Assembly: GCA_029204225.1 (NCBI GenBank)
Contig: MU831949.1
Coordinates: 1-21,000 of the forward strand
Reading direction: 5' to 3'
Origin: Diphasiastrum complanatum
Taxonomy: Eukaryota > Streptophyta > Lycopodiopsida > Lycopodiales > Lycopodiaceae
DNA length: 21,000 bases
Shown here: in pieces, positions 1 through 12,633 of the stretch
Layout: each line of letters opens with the position of its first letter
Numbering within the stretch: position 1 is the stretch's first letter
The notes under the pieces: generated by a model
The model's database searches: none
Told to the model about the DNA's origin: nothing
What the model saw: the letters and a program-made list of their open reading frames with translations, nothing else
Program-made: the position numbers and the translations under genes

Positions 1-181
1 GCAGCTCCTTTCTGAGCAACTCTTCTTTGGTGGAAGCAGAAGCTGCAAGCTTCTTGCTGGGGGTATGCCAAACCCTAGCCGTCACATATCTGTTGGAAAA
101 CTCGAGAGCCAGAATGTAAGGCTTCACATATTTGGTCATCCGCAAACGCAGTTTAGGGAGCGATGCAGCAGCAGACGCCAT
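1..181 (-). CDS. Organellar-type ribosomal protein uL18 (L18p/L5e family), N-terminal part, cut by window edge
   Basis: On the minus strand an ATG at 181-179 opens a frame with no stop through 60 codons to base 1, so the gene runs off the window. The start has G at +4 and is the first ATG of the frame. After an Ala/Leu-rich leader of about 15 residues comes MTKYVKPYILALEFSN at about 15-30, then RYVTARVWHTPSKK at about 31-44 and a Ser/Ala/Lys stretch. From memory of the family, plant L18p/L5e-like proteins share a pattern of 'KPY-hydrophobic-F-N-[KR]-[YF]-V-x-A-x-V-x-H-TP' followed by 'ASAS', which this matches closely. The product would bind 5S rRNA or the central protuberance of an organellar large ribosomal subunit, probably mitochondrial; targeting is inference. 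Upstream lies a (GA)n tract that may be 5' UTR. It is the only non-transposon gene I can support. A pseudogene cannot be excluded because only the first 60 codons are visible. Confidence 0.72.
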   Translation of the reverse strand, partial: MASAAASLPKLRLRMTKYVKPYILALEFSNRYVTARVWHTPSKKLAASASTKEELLRKEL

Positions 182-207
182 AGCTAACAAGGAAAGGAAT
201 GCTCACG

Positions 208-210
<3 letters not shown>

Positions 211-261
<51 letters not shown>
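211..261. repeat. (CT)n microsatellite, about 25 units, next to the uL18-like start
   Basis: A perfect CT run ends 29 bases upstream of the uL18-like ATG at 181 (minus-strand sense). Read on the gene strand it is (GA)n, a common plant 5' UTR or core-promoter element bound by GAGA-binding BBR/BPC proteins. Whether it is transcribed is inference. Confidence 0.9.
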
Positions 262-262
<1 letters not shown>

Positions 263-264
<2 letters not shown>

Positions 265-316
265 CGGGGTTTAAGTTCTTATATGAATGACCCCCCGCAG
301 GTTCGATTCCCTGTGG
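263..316 (+). other. Pol III promoter-like fragment (tRNA or SINE relic)
   Basis: GGTTCGATTCC at 300-310 matches the B-box consensus of tRNA genes exactly, and the flanks can pair to form a T-arm-like stem. About 37 bases upstream, GCTCGGGGTTTAAG at 263-276 is a weak A-box-like segment. No acceptor or anticodon stem is visible, so this is not a tRNA gene; a decayed tRNA-derived SINE head is the likeliest reading. The sequence after it (from 318) is part of a duplicated block. Confidence 0.35.
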
Positions 317-317
317 A

Positions 318-904
318 GACTTGAAATCACCTTAATGCTATAATATCATAAAAAATTTATCATGCCAAAGGCCTATTTGAAGGATTAGCATATTTCACAT
401 CATCACTGGCATGCCAATGATGGTGTAGACATCATCTAAGGGTGCTGGTGGGTTCTTCACCACCACCCTCTCTGCTTCCCCATCACTAGCATGCATACCA
501 GTGATGATGCAAAGACCATCCAAGGGCGCTAGTGGGTTCTCCTCCACCACCCCCTCTGCTCCCCTATCCCTCCTTGCCCTTCCATCGTTGGATGGAAGGG
601 CCGGCCTAGCACTGCCACTGTTGACTTGAAATCACCTTAATGCTATAATATCATAAAAAATTTATCATGCCAAGCATATTTCACATCATCACTGGCATGC
701 CAATGATGGTGTAGACATCATCTAAGGGTGCTGGTGGGTTCTTCACCACCACCCTCTCTGCTTCCCCATCACTAGCATGCATACCAGTGATGATGCAAAG
801 ACCATCCAAGGGCGCTAGTGGGTTCTCCTCCACCACCCCCTCTGCTCCCCTATCCCTCCTTGCCCTTCCATCGTTGGATGGAAGGGCCGGCCTAGCACTG
901 CCAC
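318..904. repeat. Tandem duplication of a ~300 bp block, each copy itself a degenerate duplicate
   Basis: Copy 1 is 318-618 and copy 2 is 623-904. Both begin GACTTGAAATCACC and end CCTAGCACTGCCAC, and they are almost identical except that copy 1 has 19 extra bases after 367. Inside each copy, a segment beginning CATCACTGGCATGCC and one beginning CATCACTAGCATGCAT are diverged versions of each other, both running through GGTGCTGGTGGGTTCT-like sequence into a CCACCACC-rich part. The near identity of the outer copies means the outer duplication is much younger than the inner one. Confidence 0.92.
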
Positions 905-4845
<3,941 letters not shown>

Positions 4846-5656
4846 TTATGCACAAAATATCTCACACGTGTCTTCTCTAAAGAATCCATAATGAGATTGG
4901 ACACACAAACAGCCCTCCCTGAAAGAACCTACATTCTCAATCTCAAAATATTTTAGATATTGGACCACTATAAACATAAAGTGAATCACTACAATGCGTA
5001 ATCCAAGTGTAGTGCTCATAATATATGGAAGAATTAGAATGATTTCAACTACAAGATTCTTAAATTTTAGACCAAGTTCGCTTTTGTAGTTGGTGAACTC
5101 TAAGGCATAATGCTTTAGCCTATCCAAAACAACAAAATTTTCTATTTTCTCAAAAAAGTGACTCCATATGTACAAGTCCCCGGATCTTGTATCTACAACA
5201 AGAACTCTTCTAGAATCATTTGGCACAACACATTGTTTGCTGTCCAAAACTACTTTATGTCCTAAATCAATGCCCAACTTATACAAAATAAAACTATATG
5301 ACAAACTGGGAACATAAAACACATTTTTCAATATTCTAGAAAGGCCATGAAGATTTAGTTTGATAGTATCTTTCCACAATTCCATCACCCAAATGACTTT
5401 CTTCTTGAAACCAAAAGCTGAATACTTCACAAACGTAATAAAATCAAAACACATATGTCCTGTGGCACCTGCATCAAAGTGCTAACTGTTAAGACCAAAT
5501 CCTTTTCAGATTTAGCCACGAAGACATATTCTATTTTTTAGTCTCTAAATTGTCCTTTTTATCTTCTTCAACAACTGCATGGACCTAAGGTCGATATCTA
5601 CTCTTCAACAATTTGTGGTCCATCATATGGCCTTTCATTTTGCAATAATGATAAAT
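4846..5656 (-). pseudogene. Copia-0: decayed Ty1/Copia gag-protease remnant
   Basis: Reading down the minus strand, a Cys/His-box-like segment YHYCKMKGHMMDHK at 5654-5613 keeps only part of the zinc ligands. After an acidic/Lys stretch and frameshifts comes HFDAGATGHM at 5481-5452, which is the retroviral-type protease active-site pattern D-[SA]-G-A-T followed by H-M as in Copia proteases. An in-frame TAG at 5484-5482 stands where most relatives have Trp. The frame then stays open 202 codons (5454-4846), with ILKNVFYVPSLSYSF matching the 'LxxVLYVPxLxxNLLS' segment after the protease. The remainder toward 4846 no longer resembles integrase. It is clearly older than the other Copia copies, and I see no close similarity to Copia-1 or Copia-2 beyond family motifs. 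Confidence 0.75.
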
Positions 5657-5993
5657 GGTGCTCATTAAGAATTTATATTTGGATGGGCTACTATCATTTC
5701 TATTATTTTGGTCAAGAGAACTAAACTATTGCTTTCAATGAGTCTTGTTTTTACCTTTCATAGGCTTGTTGCCCCTATTAGCACCAAAGATATGTTAGAT
5801 TTATCTCCTCTTCTCTCCTAAATCTCATGTGAATATGTTTCCATTCACATTGCTGCATTTTTCCTCGCATTGTCGCACAATCTGTAGAAATGCACGAAAA
5901 GTCGATGACAGTCTTCATTCGACTTGCCCGACGTTTCCTTGCCCAAAGTCTTTGATGATCATCGAAAGTTCAAAATGGAGCTCTTGTAGCAGG
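5657..5993. other. No gene seen; possible gag remainder of Copia-0
   Basis: By position this is upstream gag sequence of the minus-strand Copia-0 remnant, but no alignable motif is visible. An open frame of 135 codons on the plus strand begins at 5829 and runs into the repeat at 5994-6140; it has no recognisable domain. Confidence 0.4.
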
Positions 5994-6140
5994 ATCGACA
6001 TCAAAGTCATCAACATCGAAGTCCACGTCATTGACATCGAAGTCACCGATGTCCTGACATCAAACTCCATCGACATCAAAGTCCTCTACTTCCACATCAT
6101 CGACTTCAGCGACATCGACGTCATTGACATCGAAGTCTTC
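5994..6140 (+). repeat. Degenerate GACATCGAAGTC-type repeat lying in an open frame
   Basis: Units such as GACATCAAAGTC, AACATCGAAGTC, GACATCGAAGTC, GACATCAAAGTC and GACATCGACGTC follow one another with spacers of 3 to about 30 bases. The clean copies are at about 5997, 6013, 6031, 6072 and 6126. Because unit plus spacer is mostly a multiple of three, the plus-strand frame 5829-6236 (135 codons) translates it as recurring I-D-I-K/E-V blocks. The frame has no other domain and no supporting context, so coding is doubtful. Imperfect spacing fits an old degenerate minisatellite. Confidence 0.6.
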
Positions 6141-6239
6141 TCAAGGCAAACCCCACACAGTCCCGACGTCATCGGCAAATCGACAAACTTCAATGTCGGA
6201 GCCTCCTCACACTCACCTCATACATTTCATCTGTGAAAT

Positions 6240-7371
6240 GAAAATTGTATATAGTTGATCATTGCAATCAATTAATTATTCAACGAGACAGACAATGTAG
6301 ATGCTTTCATGTATAAAACTGAAAATAACCAAAATCATCAATTTTGCTTGTTTTTTCATAAAGTTGGATAGTAGGTGGCTGTAAAGCACCATGTAGAGCT
6401 TGTAAAGAGTTGAACCAAAGTCTTTTGAAGCTTTCCTTGAAGTTAGAGCCAAGAATTCCATGAATTGGACTTGTAGAAGGTTAAAAAGACCAAAAAATAG
6501 CTCAATCCATAAGGAGATCATGCTGGAAATTTTTACATCATGATTAGCATTCCTTTTTAACTTCCCAGAAAGGTATCAGACTTGTAAATTGATGGCCAGT
6601 GGCTAATGCTCCATCTCCATCAAGTTTGAAGCTATTCCACAACAACCGCAACGAAGAAGATACGGTCACCCACGAAGTCCCCGAAGCCCGAAGTACCCAA
6701 CAAATAATACAAGAAATCGTGTACGTCAACTTCGAGATCAAATCTCGATGAGCGTGATAGTTTGAATGTCACAACTCTGCTGTTAAGCCCATGCAGTTAA
6801 GCAAAGTAGCAAGACATAGTTAGCTAATGTTTCTAGCTTAAGCTATCTTGTAATGCTTATCTAATCAGATCTTGTAATCAAACCCAACATGTTATATATT
6901 GGATATTGGATACATACATGGTAGTGGATGTGTGTTAGTCTTGTAGTAGCAGACACACATTGTCACAATTACAGACATAGAATTAGCAGTAGCTAGTTTT
7001 ACTCATGAGAGAGAACTCCTCTCTTGTGTTGACGTGCTGATCTGGAAAACAGACAGCACCCAAAAGGTTTTGTTATTGTAAACTCAATTTTGATAATATA
7101 GAAGAGTTGTAACAATCTGCTCATTGTGTGCATAATCTGTGAATGATTCTATGGTGCTTTCTATCAGTGGATTATATTTCTGTTGTTTTTCAATCTTAGT
7201 CAATTAATATTATCTACTTCTTATAAAGTTTTTACATCAAATCTATAGTGTCAGTCTGTAGTTCAGAGGAGGATTGATTGTCGATATGAAACAATAACTT
7301 CGCCCGGCCTGATCGACTCCATCTGAACCTCATATCAATGAATCACGATTGTCCGACTTCGAAGTGCTCGA
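6240..7371. other. No gene seen; LTR-like stretch at about 6782-7237
   Basis: Short frames at 6276-6521 and 6544-6741 (minus) have no recognisable content. From TGTTAAGCCC at 6782 to TTTTTACA at 7237 the sequence is AT-rich, non-coding, and begins TG and ends CA like an LTR. There is no flanking target duplication, no primer site after it, and no partner copy, so it may be a diverged solo LTR or plain intergenic DNA. At 7317-7380 short matches (CTCCATCTGAA-CTC, TCACGATT) to the inner end of the Copia-2 LTR hint that a deleted tail of the Copia-1 5' LTR abuts its gag. Confidence 0.3.
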
Positions 7372-8217
7372 ATTCTCAACAACATCCAATCAAAGATATG
7401 CATAGTCCTTGAGGCAGATGGGTCGAATTTCTTGGCCCAGAAAGTAAAGACTTCACTCATACTGAGAGGAGAAGCTCTATGGCCCTGGGTGGACGGCACC
7501 GAAGAGATGCCTACAACCACATGCAAAGAACTTCGAGAATGGAAGGAGAAGAACGACAAAGTAGTAGCAGTCATTTCCTCTTCCGTCAAAGACAACATTA
7601 CCCTCAACCTAGCATCAATCTCTAATGACAGAGAGATGTGGGATGCACTCATAAGCATATTTTAGACCAAGTCATGAAATCAAATAATGCATCTAGAAGA
7701 TCAACTCACCTATCTAAGATGGGATGGCAGAGATCTCACTAGCTTCATCAGAAAGATGAAGAATTTGTTTCTGTCACTGCACAATGTGGAACATAGCATG
7801 CAGTCTCACAAGAGAAGCAGCTCAACTACTTGCTACATAAGATCGTTCTAGACTACCATGACCCTACTGGCTAAAGATCCTGCTATGACCTTCGACAAGG
7901 TCATTATCGACGTCAAGGAAGAAGTCGAAGCAAGAGAGCACTATGACGACAATATCAAATCTAATCATGCTCTCTACAACAACAAAGACCAGTTGAAGAA
8001 TAAGGCTCATCCTAAGAGGGAGTTAGCTAGAAGACAGGACCGAAATCAGCTGACAGAGGGAGATCAAGAAAGAAGGAGCAAGAGCAAGCAGCAAGGTAGT
8101 GACAAGAAGACATGAGACAAATGCAGACGTGATGAACACACAGTCAATAAGTGTTGGTTGAATCCAAAAATCGAGTGCATACATTGCCACAAGAAGGGAC
8201 ATGCAACCATGGATTGC
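7372..8217 (+). pseudogene. Copia-1 gag (with nucleocapsid knuckles), stop-riddled
   Basis: One continuous plus frame carries gag homology from ILNNIQSKIC (7372) through SNFLAQKVKTSLILRGE, WPWVDGTEEMPTTT and LTSFIRKMKNLFLSLHN to the nucleocapsid. It aligns with the gag of Copia-2 along its length. In-frame stops lie at 7663-7665, 7675-7677, 7849-7851 and 8113-8115. The last removes the first Cys of knuckle 1 (KCRRDEHTVNKC follows). Knuckle 2, CIHCHKKGHATMDC at 8176-8217, is intact C-x2-C-x4-H-x4-C. Gag would form the virus-like particle and bind element RNA. No convincing gag start codon is left; the first in-frame residues follow sequence weakly like the LTR tail. Confidence 0.82.
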
Positions 8218-8838
8218 TATCAGAATTCAAGAACCAAGAAAGCACAAAGCAGAAAAGAGAGCTCAAACAACACATCACATGAAGAGAAACCTAAATCCTC
8301 CAAGATGGGTGAAGAACAAGCAAGCAAAAACTCAACTGCTTGTTTATGTATTGATGTGTGTGTTACATCATCAATCGACTTTCAAGAAGTCGTTCTTGAT
8401 TCAAGTGCAACCTCACATTTTGTGATGACCAAACAGGTCATTGTTGACTTTCAACAACCCGATTTCTCCAGATACATAATTCTTGGAGATGGATCAAGAC
8501 ATGAAGTGAATGGAACTGGAGCATTGTGGCTCAACACTAATGGCAGAGACCAAAGACTGGAGGATGTCCTATACATGCCGACATTGCAAAAAAATCTATT
8601 ATCAGTTGCAAGGATAGCAGATGCAAGCATGCATGTGACATTTACAAATGAAACATGCAATGTAATTGATGCCAGCACCAATACACCGATCACTCAAGAA
8701 AAATGCTTAGGCAACCTATATCATCCGAGGGTACGCCTACCAATAGAGCAAGCTCATCAAGTCCATGAGTTGATGGATGTTCTATGGTATAGAAGACTGT
8801 GTCATATGAACCTGATGGCATTGTACAAAGCAAGCTAG
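8218..8838 (+). pseudogene. Copia-1 protease and pre-integrase region, active site altered
   Basis: The frame continues from the knuckles through a Ser/Lys/Glu-rich linker to VVLDSSATSHF, the aspartic protease site, with Asp at 8398-8400. The usual D-[ST]-G is here D-S-S: a GGN to AGT change would give the Ser, and a protease with this site is expected to be inactive. It is followed by ILGDGSRHEVNGTG, LEDVLYMPTLQKNLLS, and a GAG-pre-integrase segment with LWYRRLCHMN from about 8788, where the first His of the HHCC zinc finger is Tyr. A TAG at 8836-8838 ends the open run (226 codons from 8158). Confidence 0.85.
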
Positions 8839-9554
8839 CATGGAGCATTCACAGGAGTTTGCATCAAATATGCAACCAGTTCGACGTCCTGTGATGCATG
8901 CATCAAAGGCAAGATGTCTCATACACTCTTTACCAGAGATTCTTTCAGAATAACAAAGCTCTTGGAATTGGTACACTCCGACATCTGCGGACCTTTTGAT
9001 GTGTTCTCTGTACAAGGATCAAGATACTACATCACCTCCATTGATGATTTCAGTAAGTTTGTTGGTGTCTACTTCATCCACAACAAGTCTAAAGCTCTCG
9101 ATAAGTTTACAGAGTATGTAAATTGGGCTGAGAAATGGACAGAGAAGAAAGTCAAGCATATTAGAACCGATAGAGGTGGAGAATATATCTCCAACCATTT
9201 TTCTGATTTTTGCGGCAGCCAAGGCATTCTTCATAGGAAGACTACAGCATACACAACACAACACAACAGTGTTGCTAAGAGGAAGAACTCTCGTGGAAGT
9301 TGCAAGATGCATGATGGCCTATTCTAAGGCATCAAAGCCACTATGGGCTGAAGCAATAGCTACAACCGCCTACCTGTATAGCCTACTTGTAGTTTAAGAC
9401 AAGCAAATCAGGCATTCCTCACACAACTCCACATGAAGTGTGGTGGGATAACAAGCCGAATCTGGCTCATGTACATGTCTTTGGATGTGTTGCATATGCA
9501 CACATTTCCGACAAGCTCCAAAAGAAGCTGGAAAAAAAGTCGAGCAAGGATACC
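8839..9554 (+). pseudogene. Copia-1 integrase, N-terminal and core part; catalytic Glu replaced by Lys
   Basis: CDACIKG at about 8890 supplies the Cys pair of the HHCC finger. The core DDE triad reads HSDICGP (Asp codon 8980-8982), RTDRGGEY (Asp 9169-9171), and then HNSVAKRKN where relatives have A-E-R: the third catalytic residue is Lys (9277-9279). A frameshift follows between 9286 and 9300, so LVEVARCMMAYSKASKPLW continues in the next frame. After another shift near 9395, SGIPHTTPHEVWWDNKP and HVFGCVAYAHISDK follow up to the Copia-2 junction. The element could not have integrated with this copy's enzyme. Confidence 0.87.
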
Positions 9555-10560
9555 TGAAGAGAATCGAGTTAGTGCTCCGATACCACTGATGAAAATCGTG
9601 AGAAGAAAAATTCACGAAACATTCGCGACTCTCCTTCGAGATTCAGATGGAGTTCAGATGCATTCGCTAAACACTGCCAGCTGAAACACTCCTACAATCC
9701 CCCAGAGGGTAGTCAGGTACTACTGATCTACGTTCATAAAATTAATATAATAGCATTTGACTTCATTTCAACTAAGGTGTGGAATTCAAAGGGAACAAGA
9801 AAACTCAGACATATTAAAATAAATAGCATAAGCATTCGACATTCAAGATCAGACACAACCAGAAAATAATCTATATTGATTTTCTCTGGTTTCTTCAGGG
9901 CACTGCATGCAAATCCATGCAGTGCGTTGGCATGAGAGAAGCACGGTTCTCTCACGAGTAGTAGTCTTGCTTTACTAGTGGACAATCGGATCTTCTGATC
10001 CTAGACAGAATTGTCCTCTCGCATGCAGGCGGAGCTTCTGTCTATGTTCGTCTTCTGCTTACTAGCATCAGACTCCTTCTTGTTCTTATTTTTCTTATTT
10101 TTTGGTTACACACTGTGTATCCTATTGATATATCTCAAGTATTATTCAGTAAGTACAGTCTCTCTATGCAAATCTAAGATTAGAGTGATTAACCATCTAC
10201 AACTAACTAGAGAATTACAAGAGTGGCAGTTTAGCCATGACCTGACGTCATGCCATCAGGTCAGATCTCTATACTTCTGGTACTTGCGTGATCTCTGGTG
10301 GTACTCCTTGGAGCGTGAGGACAGAACAGGTTTCGTTTCCACCGTTGGTTTCGTTTACCTCGTTCGTCTTTCTCTCGTATAGGACCGTAAGGGAATCTCG
10401 TTCGTGGATCGTTCGTGTTTGCGAACCGTTGGCCTTCGTCTTTGTTGACTTTCGTGTTCACAAAACTCTTCGTGTTTCGTGTCTTCAGATGTTTCGCGAA
10501 GATGCTCGTCATCATCTTCGTTGACTTTCGTGTTGGCAAAACTCATCGTGTTTCATGTCA
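9555..10560 (-). repeat. Copia-2 3' LTR (inner boundary uncertain, 10380-10560)
   Basis: 9555-10380 is matched by 15009-15843. The outer end is set by TGAAGAGAATCG (CA-ending on the element strand) directly after Copia-1 codons at 9554. The inner end is less sure: similarity to the other LTR stops at 10380, but a plausible TG start on the element strand is at 10560-10559 (TGACATGAAACACG), overlapping the pol stop. 10381-10560 has no coding content and holds a 40 bp direct repeat. No polypurine tract is evident on the element strand at either candidate boundary. A perfect 10 bp inverted repeat, GCACTGCATG/CATGCAGTGC, lies at 9900-9925, and TGACGTCA, a bZIP-type site, at 10243-10250. Confidence 0.82.
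10444..10559. repeat. 40 bp direct repeat, period ~76, at the U3 end of the Copia-2 3' LTR
   Basis: GTTGACTTTCGTGTT-CAAAACTC-TCGTGTTTC-TGTC occurs at 10444-10483 and again at 10520-10559 with a handful of changes. If the LTR begins at 10560, this is the start of U3 on the element strand, where duplicated enhancer blocks are common in plant Copia LTRs. The function is inference. Confidence 0.75.
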
Positions 10561-11344
10561 AGGGGGTGTAAGCTAGCAAGGCTTTGTGTTCAGAAACACT
10601 TTGTTTCTTCAGCTCCCTCTCAAAGCATGGTAGCCTTATGATCCCGAGACTGCTCCTTTGTCTCTCAAAGAGTCCTTTGTCCAGAGCCTTTGTGAAGATG
10701 TCAGCAACCATATCTTTCGTTCCGATGAAGGTGGTCTGCATCATCTTCTTCTCAATCAGATCCCTGATCAAGTGATACTTGATCGCAATGTGCTTCGTCC
10801 TGGAATGGAACACGGGATCCTTCGTGAGGTGTATTGCAGAGGTGTTGTTCATCTGCAAGACCAATGGCTCGCTCCTTGTTTTGCCCAATTTGTCTAGGAA
10901 CTGCCGTAGCCAAATTATTTTGTTGGCCATCTTTGTTGCTGCTACGTACTCTGCTTCGCAGGACGACTGGGCTACAATGGTTTGCTTCTTGCTGACCCAG
11001 AGAATTGCTGCTCTTGATGCGATGGTGCATCCTTCTGAAACGCCTTTATAGTCGTCCCTGAGAGATGCCCAACTGGCGTCACTGTAGGAAAGTATCCTGA
11101 GATCTACACCACGACAATAACACAAGCCATAATCCCTCATTAATTGAAGATATTGCAAAATTTGTTTAACAATCTTCCAATGTGTTGAGCCTAGATTCGT
11201 GCAGAATTGGCTCATCCTGAGCACTGCATAAGCAATATCAGGATGTGTGTTGTCTACAAGGTACATCAGTGAACCTATTAGCCTTTTTTTAGGGAGTGAG
11301 CTGCATCTGTTCTCTTTCTTCCTCAGTCTTTGGAAGGTCATCAT
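10553..11344 (-). pseudogene. Copia-2 RT C-terminal part and RNase H
   Basis: A 263-codon minus frame with PKKRLIGSLMYLVDNTHPDI and SQFCTNLGSTHWK near its start (RT thumb/connection), then the Copia RNase H motifs: YSDASWAS at about residues 86-93, QSSCEAEYVAA at about 125-135, and SRTKHIAIKYHLIRD at about 180-194, near the C-terminus followed by VADIFTKAL. Asp, Glu and Asp-type positions of the RNase H core are present. RNase H degrades the RNA strand during reverse transcription. The frame overlaps the RT frame (11747-11289) by about 55 bases in a different register, so a frameshift separates the two halves. It is the longest intact stretch of the element and ends in or next to the 3' LTR. 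Confidence 0.9.
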
Positions 11345-12250
11345 TTGTTAGCACTGTTCCTGCGAGCATTGGAGTGTTCGCTCCTTTGCAGTTCAGCATC
11401 CCAAAATCCTCTAGGATCTTCTGGGTGTATTTGGACTGGTGAAGGTATAACTTGCCTTCCTCATAGTCCCTTTCAATTTGTAAGCCTAGGTAACACCTGG
11501 CTTCTCCCACTATCTCGAAATGTTTCGAGATGTCTGTCTTTACTTCAGCAATTAGCTGCTCACTCCTGCAAAGTATCAGAGTGTCATCCACATATACAGC
11601 CACTATGATGATTAGCCTATCTATAACTCTGACATACACATTGGAGTCAGCCAACAGAGGCTTGAATCCCAATGATTTTGGGGCCTGATCCTTCTTCTTA
11701 TACCATTGTCGGGATGATTGCTTCAGACTGTAGATGCTTCTATGCATTCTGCATACATAGTCAAGAAGTGAATTCGAGACAAATCTGGGGGTTGATCCAT
11801 GTAGACCTCTTCATCTAATTCGCCATGCAAGAAGGCTGTCTTCTCATCCACAATGTGGATCCTGAGGTCACAAGCTGCTGCATATGCAAACAACAGTCGT
11901 AGGGACGAATGTTTGACGACAGGAGAGAAGGTTTCAGAATAGTCAATACCGTATCTCTGAGAGAAACTCTTTGCTACCAGTCTTGCCTTGTATTTTGTCA
12001 CACTCCCGTCTGGTCCATATTTGAGTTTGAAAACCCATTTGCATTTGACAGTCTTGCGCTTATGAGGTAATGGCTCCAACATCCATACCTTGTTCTTCCT
12101 CATGGACTCCATCTCTTCTTTCATGGCTTGGATCCATTTGTCCTTTTCTGGACCTTCAATCGCCTCCTCGAATGTCTGTGGTTCGCCACTGAACCCGCAG
12201 AATTCTTCTGATGTGAAAGCTAGGCTGCCTGGCACAAATCTCGCTGGCAC
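11289..12250 (-). pseudogene. Copia-2 reverse transcriptase, in two frames
   Basis: The first frame (12250-11723, 175 codons) has [17 protein letters not shown], then [36 protein letters not shown] and [19 protein letters not shown], the standard N-terminal RVT_2 motifs of Copia; the usual Asp-Val before K-T-A-F-L-H is Asp-Glu here ([11 protein letters not shown]). The second (11747-11289, 152 codons) begins at [19 protein letters not shown] and carries YVDD at 11594-11583, the polymerase active site. The residues expected between these blocks are partly missing, so a short deletion or frameshift near 11730-11750 breaks the enzyme. The catalytic YVDD is retained, which suggests the breaks postdate insertion (inference). 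Confidence 0.9.
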
Positions 12251-12287
12251 TCTTTGTGGTCTTGTCGACCTTCTGGGAGATCCTCCG

Positions 12288-12622
12288 GGCCATTGTTATG
12301 CTCTCGTCGAATTTGACATCCCTCCTTGTTTTCACAGTGTTCATGTTTGGCATGTAGATTCTGTAGTATGACGAATTATTGTCATAACCTACCAGAAAAG
12401 GCTTGTTCGGATTTCTCATCAAGCTTCTTGTGAAGTTTATCAGGAATATGTGCATATGCTACAAAGCCAAATATTCTGACGTGAGACAGGTTGGGCTTTC
12501 TACCCCACCATAGCTCATGTGGTGTCGTGTGAGGAACACCAGATTTACTTGTCATGTTCTGGGTGTATGCGGCTGTAGCTACTGCTTCAGTCCACAGTGC
12601 CCTTGGAGCCTTCGAATAGGCC
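12288..12622 (-). repeat. Inverted duplication, left arm: integrase C-terminal/linker segment of Copia-2 in native orientation
   Basis: On the minus strand this encodes AYSKAPRALWTEAVATAAYTQ, then GVPHTTPHELWWGRKPN, then HVRIFGFVAYAHIPDKL and, after a frameshift near 12403-12398, LVGYDNNSSYYRIYMP. It is the expected continuation of Copia-2 integrase toward RT. After the codons for Met-Ala at 12293-12288 the sequence departs from family relatives (Asn-Glu-Asp expected), indicating a deletion in the linker. Confidence 0.9.
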
Positions 12623-12633
12623 ATCATGCATCT

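Noticed and set aside
300-310. A tRNA gene around the exact B box
   Set aside because: No acceptor stem, anticodon arm or CCA-side pairing can be built around it; only the T-arm-like part exists.
6568-6582. A primer site (GGTATCAGA) for Copia-1
   Set aside because: Only nine bases match, it is about 800 bases before gag, and no LTR end precedes it.
9734-10382. ORFs of 83 and 123 codons in the Copia-2 3' LTR
   Set aside because: They fall in LTR sequence, are not both preserved in the other LTR, and show no domain.
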